Below are positions 1 to 4,868 of a stretch of 12,288 bases of DNA, one piece after another; within the stretch, counting starts at the first letter, position 1; the number at the start of each line of letters is the position of its first letter. The notes beneath the pieces were generated by a model, which worked only from the letters and a program-made list of their open reading frames with translations, was not told the origin of the DNA and made no database searches. A program made the translations under genes and the position numbers. This DNA is from S146-42 sp965371965 (lineage in GTDB: Bacteria; Planctomycetota; Phycisphaerae; Phycisphaerales; UBA1924): positions 1 through 12,288 of the forward strand of contig CBDVAM010000103.1 of NCBI GenBank assembly GCA_965371965.1, in the 5' to 3' direction.

Positions 1-744
1 GTCGTCATAGCTCCGCCGGATCTTGACACTCACCGGGATCGCATCGGGTACCGCCTCGCGCACCGCCTCCAAGATCGCGATCGCCCCCACCGGCTCGGCG
101 AGCCAATGCCCCCCCCGAGCCTTGCGCGCAATCTTCTTCACCGGACACGCGAGGTTTACGTCGATGGCAGCGAAGATGTGTGCCGAAGCGATCGAGCGAC
201 GAAGCGACGGAGCGACGGAGGGGCTTGAATCGGACAACGGCGATCGTTCGGCAACCCTTCGTCGCTCCGTCGCTTCGTCGCTTCGTCGCTTCTCCCCCAC
301 CATCTCCCGATACTCGCGGTCCTTCCTCCGCCCCTGCTCCACCATCTTGACCGCCGCCGCCGCCATCTCCGCCGGCTCTGAACCCATGATCTGCCCCACC
401 AGCGGGTGATCCTCAGCCCCCCCCGGCACGTTGTTCTCGATCCGCCCCAGATCCGCCTTGGCGAACCCGCGACCGCCGGCCAGCAGCGTCCGGTCCAGCA
501 ACGCCTCGGTCACGCACAGCGGGCAGCCGTGTCGCCGGGCCACGATCCGCATCGCTGCGTCGGAATACCCCGCCAGCCCCGCCTGAAAGAACGGCGCATC
601 GAACCCTGGGACGAGGCCCGTCAGGCGCGCAGCGTCTCCGCCCGATGCGCCGAGGGCCGCCGCGACCTCGCGTACATTGATGTCTTCTGCGCCGGGTGCG
701 ATCGCCGGGCTTGGTTGCGTCGCGTTGCTGTTCGTGCAGCCCAC
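1..744 (-). CDS. tRNA-dihydrouridine synthase (Dus family), partial, with repeat-derived insertion
   Basis: This flavoenzyme family reduces specific uridines of tRNA to dihydrouridine in the cytoplasm with FMN and NADPH. Read from 744 leftwards, the protein has an N-terminal barrel strand with AGYSDAAMR, then HPLVGQIMGSEP, then IDVNLACPVKK near residues 194-204. Cys200 of NLACP matches the catalytic cysteine of the family. KARGGHWLAEPVGAIAIL and VSVKIRRSYDD follow, and the frame is still open at base 1, so the C-terminal half is missing. Residues about 151-184 (KRRSDEATERRR to PSLRRS) are encoded by an octanucleotide repeat hairpin and are foreign to the family; the frame survives it. The start is uncertain. 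The upstream in-frame stop is at 754-756 and the only standard start before the conserved part is GTG at 742-744, which lies in a hairpin and has no Shine-Dalgarno; a downstream CTG is possible. Family call is firm; the Dus subtype is not assigned. Confidence 0.85.
   Translation of the reverse strand, partial: MGCTNSNATQPSPAIAPGAEDINVREVAAALGASGGDAARLTGLVPGFDAPFFQAGLAGYSDAAMRIVARRHGCPLCVTEALLDRTLLAGGRGFAKADLGRIENNVPGGAEDHPLVGQIMGSEPAEMAAAAVKMVEQGRRKDREYREMVGEKRRSDEATERRRVAERSPLSDSSPSVAPSLRRSIASAHIFAAIDVNLACPVKKIARKARGGHWLAEPVGAIAILEAVREAVPDAIPVSVKIRRSYDD
194..292. repeat. GAAGCGAC octanucleotide inverted-repeat hairpin inside the dus gene
   Basis: The left arm (194-223) and the reverse complement of the right arm (254-292) agree at about 27 of 30 positions, with a loop of about 30 nt. 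Both arms are built from imperfect 8-bp units, GAAGCGAC or GGAGCGAC: about 3.5 units on the left and 4.5 on the right. The loop also holds a short dyad (AACG, then CGTT). Because 8 is not a multiple of 3, the array encodes a rotating KRRSDEAT-like peptide, and a change of one unit would shift the dus frame. The same unit recurs at 1767-1966. Confidence 0.85.
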
Positions 745-765
745 AGGGGAATATTAGGGCTGCAC
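734..765 (-). terminator. Perfect 9-bp hairpin between the HG-x-W gene and dus
   Basis: GTGCAGCCC (734-742) and GGGCTGCAC (757-765) are perfect inverted repeats around a 14-nt A/T-containing loop. The hairpin lies 39 nt past the stop of the 804-1250 gene and covers the putative GTG start of dus. There is no U-tract, so it may be a terminator of the upstream gene, an attenuator, or a hairpin hiding the dus start. Confidence 0.4.
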
Positions 766-803
766 GCTGACCGGCTTGCGCGGAGGCGTCATCGGCGGGC
801 TTG

Positions 804-1250
804 TCAGACCCCGATCCCACGCGCCGGAAAGTAGTCGTCGTTGAACCCGCCCTCGGTCGTGTCGCGCCCCCCGAACCGGACCCGGCAGGCCATCCAGTGC
901 AGGTCGTGACCCTCGAACTGCTGCAACAGCTCGCTCAACTTCGTGTTGGCGAGCACCATGTGAACCTGGTTGCTGCCCGAGATCCCGGCCTGGCGGAACT
1001 GCCCGCCGTACTCCGTCGCCGGACACAGCGTCAGATTCGTGCAGCTCTGATACCCATGGAACTTCTGGTCCGGCGTCAGCCGCCCCTGGTCGCCGCGCAA
1101 GATCTCGCACGCCTGAGAGAGGCCGAGAAACCGCCCGATCGGCGTGTACACACTGAGCGACGTTCCCCGGGGCACCGTCGTAAAGATGGCCCCAACCCCC
1201 GAAGTCTTCCACTCGCCATGCCCGCAAAGAAACACATTGGCCATCGTCAT
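804..1250 (-). CDS. Small HG-x-W / VPRGT-motif protein, possibly Stv-like putative adhesin domain
   Basis: The product has 148 residues and no signal peptide or membrane segment. It opens MTMANVFLCGHGEWKTSG and continues with FTTVPRGTSLSVYTPIGR, then a middle with three cysteines (SQACEIL, YQSCTNLTLCP). Near the end it has VHMVLANTKLSELL, DLHWMACRVRFGG and FNDDYFP. The early HGxW followed by VPxGTxxxxY resembles, from memory, small proteins annotated as Stv-like putative adhesins; I cannot verify this. The start at 1250 is chosen because an AGGGGGAG Shine-Dalgarno lies just upstream; an internal ATG at 1244 is in frame. It is divergent from the lipoprotein gene across a 97-nt gap and lies 59 nt upstream of the putative dus start on the same strand. 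Function is unknown. Confidence 0.7.
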   Translation of the reverse strand: MTMANVFLCGHGEWKTSGVGAIFTTVPRGTSLSVYTPIGRFLGLSQACEILRGDQGRLTPDQKFHGYQSCTNLTLCPATEYGGQFRQAGISGSNQVHMVLANTKLSELLQQFEGHDLHWMACRVRFGGRDTTEGGFNDDYFPARGIGV

Positions 1251-1347
1251 TCTCCCCCTTGAGGTCTCTGCGCGAGTGTACCAGCCCCCGCCGAGCCCCG
1301 CAACCGGCGAATTGCCCGCGCCGACACGCGAACGTATCCTGCTGGCT

Positions 1348-1764
1348 ATGAACGCCCGATGCCTCCTCCTCGTGCTGGCCCTCTCCGGCTGCGCCTCGCA
1401 TCCGCCCGAGCCCGGCCCGCAGTTCCCCGAGACGCTCACCCAGCTTCGCACGCTGGATATCCAGGTCCGCCGAGACACCCGCGTTATCACGCTGACCAAC
1501 ACCACCGCGAGCGACCTGCCGGCGGGGCGGATGTGGCTCAATAAGTGGTTCAGCCTCGAACTGCCCGATGGCCTGCCCGTCGCCCAGACCGCCTCGTTCG
1601 ACCTGGCCGATTTCGTTGATGAGTTCGGCGAGCGTTTCCGCGCCGGCGGCTTCTTCGCCATCAACGACCCCGACGACCTCGTCCTCGCCCAATACCAGAC
1701 GATCAACGACGCGGGTGAGACCACCATGCTCGGCTTCGTCGTGGTCGACGGGAGAGTCGAGTGA
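1348..1764 (+). CDS. Small secreted lipoprotein of unknown function
   Basis: The 138-residue protein begins MNARCLLLVLALSGCASHPP, a type II signal peptide with lipobox LSGC and lipidation site Cys15, so export and lipid anchoring are expected. The mature part reads like one small beta-rich domain: LRTLDIQVRRDTRVITLTNT, ASDLPAGRMWLN, then FGERFRAGGFFAINDP, ending in MLGFVVVDGRVE. The pattern of strand, then a statement about unmodified terms such as TNTTASDLPAG, recalls small periplasmic proteins of the YcfL type, but I do not assign it. Initiation at 1348 is set by the signal peptide; longer in-frame starts would bury it, and no strong Shine-Dalgarno is visible. The stop is followed at once by an octanucleotide-repeat spacer. 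Confidence 0.75.
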   Translation: MNARCLLLVLALSGCASHPPEPGPQFPETLTQLRTLDIQVRRDTRVITLTNTTASDLPAGRMWLNKWFSLELPDGLPVAQTASFDLADFVDEFGERFRAGGFFAINDPDDLVLAQYQTINDAGETTMLGFVVVDGRVE

Positions 1765-1766
1765 GC

Positions 1767-1966
1767 AGCGACGGAGCGACGAAGCGACGAAGCGACGAAG
1801 GGTCGTGCATCTGGGGCGTTCCCATTCCGGTGGCGCGGCTGTTTCGTTGCTCCGATTTTTCGGCTCTTCCTCTCCGTCGCTCCTTCTCGTCCGCTGCCCC
1901 AACTGAATACGGACCTGCCGTCGCGCCGTCGCTTCGTCGCTCCTTCCCGTTCCGTCTCTCCTTCAC
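1767..1966. repeat. Intergenic GAAGCGAC repeat cluster
   Basis: This fills most of the 229-nt gap between the lipoprotein stop and bshB1. An array of 8-bp units in the GAAGCGAC sense occupies about 1767-1802. Reverse-complement units lie at about 1868-1890 and 1919-1966, and the last block decays into CTTCCCGTTCCGTCTCTCC. The arrangement is again sense array, spacer, antisense array, as inside dus, so the transcript could fold. Apart from the repeats I see no gene and no clear promoter in 1765-1993. Confidence 0.75.
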
Positions 1967-1993
1967 GTCCTTCAACTCCTATCGAGCCTCCCC

Positions 1994-2737
1994 ATGAACA
2001 TCCTCGTCATCGGCCCCCACCCCGACGACCAGGAACTGGGCATGGGCGGCACCATCATCCGCCTCGCCGAGCAGGGGCACGATGTTCTGCTGCTCGACAT
2101 GACCAACGGCGAGCCCACGCCCCATGGCGACCCAAAGACCCGCGCCAAAGAAGCCGCCGCAGCACTCGAAATCCTGTCACCCGATCCCACGACCCATCCC
2201 GATGCCAAGCCCGTCCGGCGCATCCTGCTCGCCCTGCCCAACCGCGAGGTCGTCCACTCTATCGAGGCCCGCCACCAGGTCGCCGGGGTCATCCGCGCCC
2301 ACCAGGCCGACATCCTCTTCGTGCCCTACTTCGAGGACGCCCACCCCGACCACCGGGCCGTGACGCACATCGCCGAGGACGCGAGATTCGACGCCAAGCT
2401 CACCAGCATCGACATGCCTCTCCCCGCCGGACTCGCGATCAAGAACGACGCCAAGCCGCTCTACCCCCGCTGGCTCTTTTATTACTACTGCACGCACCTG
2501 CGGTGGGTCGCCGACCCGAGCTTCCTCTTCGACATCACCGGCCTGGTCGAGCGGAAAATCGAATCGATCAAGGCGTACCACACCCAGTTCGTGCTGCCCG
2601 AGAAGAATCGGCGGGTCGTCGAGTGGGTCGAGCACGCCGCGAGCTACTTCGGATCGCGCATCGGCACCGAGGCGGCGGAGCCGTTCTTTACGAAGGAGCC
2701 GATCGGGCTGGGATCGCTCGACAGTTTGGCTCTCTGA
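1994..2737 (+). CDS. bshB1: PIG-L family deacetylase, bacillithiol biosynthesis BshB1 type
   Basis: BshB1 removes the acetyl group from GlcNAc-malate to give GlcN-malate, the second step of bacillithiol synthesis in the cytoplasm. The 247-residue protein has the family metal motif PHPDDQE at residues 8-14 (His9 and Asp12 as zinc ligands, Asp11 as the likely base). The second histidine motif, HPDHRAV, is at 117-123. Features that point to BshB1 rather than another PIG-L enzyme are FVPYFEDAHPDH, PSFLFDIT (175-182), IKAYHTQF (192-199) and the end YFGSRIGTEAAEPF followed by KEPIGL. Length is normal. The start at 1994 gives MNILVIG directly before the motif; no Shine-Dalgarno is visible, so translation may be weak or leaderless. 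No bshA or bshC lies nearby. A REP palindrome begins 3 nt after the stop. A mycothiol-type or chitin-oligomer deacetylase is less likely. Confidence 0.8.
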   Translation: MNILVIGPHPDDQELGMGGTIIRLAEQGHDVLLLDMTNGEPTPHGDPKTRAKEAAAALEILSPDPTTHPDAKPVRRILLALPNREVVHSIEARHQVAGVIRAHQADILFVPYFEDAHPDHRAVTHIAEDARFDAKLTSIDMPLPAGLAIKNDAKPLYPRWLFYYYCTHLRWVADPSFLFDITGLVERKIESIKAYHTQFVLPEKNRRVVEWVEHAASYFGSRIGTEAAEPFFTKEPIGLGSLDSLAL

Positions 2738-2739
2738 CG

Positions 2740-2767
2740 GTGCCACTGGTGGCTTGTCCACCAGTGC
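2740..2767 (+). repeat. REP palindrome copy 1
   Basis: CACTGGTGG (2744-2752) pairs perfectly with CCACCAGTG (2758-2766) around a CTTGT loop. It starts 3 nt after the bshB1 stop and probably also ends or protects that mRNA. It is the exact reverse complement of copies 2 and 3. Confidence 0.9.
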
Positions 2768-2847
2768 CAAACGACCTTGAGTGACCGAGTGCAGTAGGAG
2801 ATCGTCGAACTGCTTCGTTGGTCGCAGTCGGGGACTTCCGCCCAGTT

Positions 2848-2875
2848 GCACTGGTGGACAAGCCACCAGTGGCAC
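2848..2875 (-). repeat. REP palindrome copy 2
   Basis: The same 9-bp stem, with loop ACAAG on the plus strand, lies in inverse orientation to copy 1 and about 80 nt away. It ends 3 nt short of the RAYT stop codon, so it forms the immediate 3' end of the transposase mRNA. The 80 nt between copies 1 and 2 hold no gene. Confidence 0.9.
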
Positions 2876-2878
2876 GAC

Positions 2879-3496
2879 TCAGGCATCCCCGAACCACGAC
2901 TCCGGTCCCTCCCACTCCAACCCCGACCAACTCCACCGAACAACCCGCGGCCTGACATCATCCTCACCCCGATACTGGCGTGCGCTCGACCACGCCCATT
3001 CCGTTGCACTCTGACAAAGCCCGCGTTCGACCGGATTCAGATGCAAATACTCGATCGCTTTGAACAATCCATCGTCCGACCGAACCGTCCGATCGTGACC
3101 TGACCCCTCCTGCCAGAATCGAAATGTCATCTTCCCCGGCCGCTCACGGATCGTCAGATTCCTTGCAAGTTCAGGATCGGCTTCGACCAGCAGTTGCTTG
3201 ATCCTGTACGAAGACGGCCTCTTGATCGCCTTCAAAAGCCCAGGCACACCACTCGACACCTCCCAGGGCACCCCAAGAACATGTACATGCTCGGGCATAA
3301 TGACCCAGGCGATGAGCACGAATCGATGGCGCGTGCACGCCCGTTCGATCGCCTCGCCCACGATTGCTTTACGGCCATCGTCGGCGAGCAACGCCCACTG
3401 CCTATAGCACGAAAACGTCAGCAACCGGGCGCGCCCGGCGTCAATCGAATGCTCTACTCGCTTCCGATGCGTCAATGGATCGAATGATCTCTCCAC
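2879..3496 (-). CDS. REP-associated tyrosine transposase (RAYT, Y1/IS200-like)
   Basis: RAYTs are single-copy HUH endonucleases related to IS200/IS605 TnpA that nick and join REP palindromes. The 205-residue protein shows RARLLTFSCYRQ at 22-33, a conserved first strand. The metal-binding HUH motif is MPEHVHVLGVP, with His70 and His72. TFRFWQEGSGHDRTVRSDD lies near 124-142, and the catalytic tyrosine helix is KAIEYLHLNPVERGL, with Tyr150. SATEWAWSSARQY follows, typical of RAYTs. Both catalytic parts are intact, so the gene may be active. The start is a GTG at 3494-3496; no good Shine-Dalgarno is seen. The gene is bracketed by REP pairs and faces the same way as gpsA, whose stop is about 150 nt upstream of this start. 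The tail after residue 175 is acidic and Trp-rich and less conserved. Confidence 0.9.
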   Translation of the reverse strand: MERSFDPLTHRKRVEHSIDAGRARLLTFSCYRQWALLADDGRKAIVGEAIERACTRHRFVLIAWVIMPEHVHVLGVPWEVSSGVPGLLKAIKRPSSYRIKQLLVEADPELARNLTIRERPGKMTFRFWQEGSGHDRTVRSDDGLFKAIEYLHLNPVERGLCQSATEWAWSSARQYRGEDDVRPRVVRWSWSGLEWEGPESWFGDA

Positions 3497-3548
3497 AACA
3501 AGAGACTACCACAACCAGTGGCAAACGTGCAACGACGCGCCTTTCCCT

Positions 3549-3576
3549 GTGCCAACGGTGGCTCGTCCATGGTCGA
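3549..3576 (+). repeat. Decayed REP copy
   Basis: GTGCCAACGGTGGCTCGTCC at 3549-3568 differs from the intact REP at 3 of 20 positions, and the right half is degraded. It pairs in orientation with the intact copy at 3611 as a second forward-reverse pair. A further 9-nt REP half-arm (CCAGTGGCA) lies at 3515-3523, just upstream of the RAYT start. Confidence 0.6.
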
Positions 3577-3610
3577 CGCCTCGTGCCACTCTCCGACCCA
3601 AGGCGCGTCA

Positions 3611-3638
3611 GCACTGGTGGACAAGCCACCAGTGGCAC
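3611..3638 (-). repeat. REP palindrome copy 3
   Basis: This copy is identical to copy 2 over 28 nt. CACTGGTGG (3612-3620) pairs with CCACCAGTG (3626-3634). It lies 10 nt past the gpsA stop codon on the gpsA transcript and so is placed as a 3'-end hairpin for gpsA. No separate terminator is seen there. Confidence 0.9.
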
Positions 3639-3648
3639 CACATGACCC

Positions 3649-4710
3649 CTACCCCACACTCTCCCCCTTCGGCCGCCGGCTCATCAACCCCGAAATCCCC
3701 GCCAGCGGATCCAGCCCGTCGAACAAGACCGCATGCACCGCCTCAGTAATCGGCATCTCTACGTCATGCCTGCGTGCAAGGTCCACCACGCTCTTGCACG
3801 TCGCAACGCCCTCGACCACATGCGCTGACTTGGCCAGATACTTCTCCAGCGACTCGCCTCTGCCCAGCGCCTCGCCGCAGGATCGATTCCGACCCTCGGG
3901 GCTGAAGCACGTCGTCGCCAGATCGCCCACGCCGGCGACGCCGAAGAACGTCTCGCTCTCTGCGCCCATCGCAACACCCAATCGCGTGATCTCCGCCAAG
4001 CCGCGCGCCAACAGCGCGCTCTTGGCATTGAACCCCGCGTGCAGGCCATCGAGAATCCCCGCCGCGATCGCGATCACGTTCTTCGTCGCCCCGGCGATCT
4101 CGACGCCCATCGCGTCGTGGTGCGTGTAGATCCGCAGCCAGCTCGTCGCGAACAACCTCTGCAACAGCTCGGCGAGCCCCGCGTCATCGCTCGCCGCCAC
4201 CATCGTCGCCGGCAGGCACCGCGCAAGCTCCGCCGCGATCGTCGGTCCGCTCAACACCCCCGCCGAGCGATCCGCCCCAAGCACATCGCGGATCACCCCG
4301 ATCGGCGTCAGCAGCGTCGTATTCTCGATGCCCTTGGCGACCGAGACGATCGGCACGTCAGCCCCGAGGACCCCTCCCAGGCGCTCGAGCGTCTGGCGCA
4401 CGCTCTGGGCCGGGATCGCCGCGATCACAAGATCAACCTCGCCGAGCCCCCTGTCATCGAGCAGCACCTCGACCTCGCTCGCCAGGCGATAGCCGTCGAG
4501 CTTGGGCGTCGTGCGTGTCTGGCGGAGCGACGCGCTCTCTTCGGGGTCATGTCCCCACATGATCACCCTGGGAACCGGGCTCTCGCCGGTCCCGGTCGCC
4601 CGATCGGTCGAACTCAGGATGTGGGCACAGACGGTCCCCATCTGCCCAAGGCCCAGGACACCCACCCGAAGGGGCCTGCCGAGTGCCGGTCTGGACGTGC
4701 TGGGGGCCAT
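3649..4710 (-). CDS. gpsA: NAD(P)-dependent glycerol-3-phosphate dehydrogenase
   Basis: GpsA reduces dihydroxyacetone phosphate to sn-glycerol 3-phosphate in the cytoplasm, supplying the backbone of phospholipids. The 353-residue protein has the Rossmann motif GLGQMG at 20-25. It also has VSVAKGIE around Lys126, the family motif LSGPTIAAELA at 153-163, and VEIAGATKNVIAIAAGI with catalytic Lys210. GFNAKSALLARGLAEI, FFGVAGVGDLATTC with Asp263, and the substrate loop SPEGRNRSCG with Arg274-Asn275 follow. Residues about 37-48 (RATGTGESPVPR) form an extra loop after the first helix and coincide with a REP-like palindrome in the DNA. The ATG at 4708-4710 is preceded by an A-rich stretch (T-run on the plus strand) without a Shine-Dalgarno; about 10 N-terminal residues before the Rossmann strand look dispensable. 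It is divergent from the P-type ATPase gene. The identification is firm. Confidence 0.95.
   Translation of the reverse strand: MAPSTSRPALGRPLRVGVLGLGQMGTVCAHILSSTDRATGTGESPVPRVIMWGHDPEESASLRQTRTTPKLDGYRLASEVEVLLDDRGLGEVDLVIAAIPAQSVRQTLERLGGVLGADVPIVSVAKGIENTTLLTPIGVIRDVLGADRSAGVLSGPTIAAELARCLPATMVAASDDAGLAELLQRLFATSWLRIYTHHDAMGVEIAGATKNVIAIAAGILDGLHAGFNAKSALLARGLAEITRLGVAMGAESETFFGVAGVGDLATTCFSPEGRNRSCGEALGRGESLEKYLAKSAHVVEGVATCKSVVDLARRHDVEMPITEAVHAVLFDGLDPLAGISGLMSRRPKGESVG
4570..4593. repeat. REP-like palindrome inside gpsA
   Basis: ACCGG (4574-4578) and CCGGT (4586-4590) pair around GCTCTCG, and two outer G-C pairs extend the stem after one mismatch. It encodes TGESPVP in a surface-loop position of GpsA that is usually shorter. 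It is a different family from the 28-nt REP. That it is an inserted repeat is an inference from its shape and position. Confidence 0.4.
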
Positions 4711-4767
4711 TTTTTTGACTGTTCGCCGATAGAACCCGCCCCGCGGGCGCGGCGTAGGGTAGCGGTC

Positions 4768-4786
4768 TGGGCCCGATCAGGGCCCA
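4768..4786. promoter_or_regulatory. Dyad in the gpsA/ATPase divergent region
   Basis: TGGGCCC-GATCA-GGGCCCA is a perfect 7-bp inverted repeat about 80 nt before the ATPase start, followed by TATCAT (4790-4795), a possible -10 box. No convincing -35 is seen. It could be an operator for a metal-responsive regulator or a leader hairpin. The rest of 4711-4868 shows nothing I recognise beyond the ribosome site GGAG at 4858-4861. Confidence 0.3.
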
Positions 4787-4868
4787 CGCTATCATTCCGG
4801 CCCTCCAGACCCCGCGCCAGCCGGGGCACACGTTGGAGAGCCCAAGCGAGACCCGACGGAGACCATCC

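Larger units (their letters stand above)
2740..3638. mobile_element. REP/RAYT cassette
   Basis: A RAYT gene (2879-3496, minus) lies between two head-to-head palindrome pairs: 2740-2767 with 2848-2875 on the left, and a decayed copy at 3549-3576 with 3611-3638 on the right. Each pair is forward then reverse, like the BIME arrangement known for REP elements. The three intact copies are identical over 28 nt. The cassette sits between the stop codons of bshB1 and gpsA, so it interrupts neither gene. I see no IS200-type end hairpins other than the REPs. Confidence 0.8.

Noticed and set aside
194..292. CRISPR-like array
   Set aside because: Units are 8 bp, contiguous and inverted, without spacers of constant size; no cas gene is nearby.
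754..1902. Long minus-strand open frame (382 codons)
   Set aside because: It overlaps the HG-x-W gene and the lipoprotein in other frames, is low in hydrophobic pattern and full of Arg/Gly, and owes its length to high GC. The supported genes have signal peptide or ribosome sites.
1568..1906. Plus-strand frames over the lipoprotein end and repeat spacer
   Set aside because: Ser/Arg-rich translations of the octanucleotide repeat and of shifted coding sequence.
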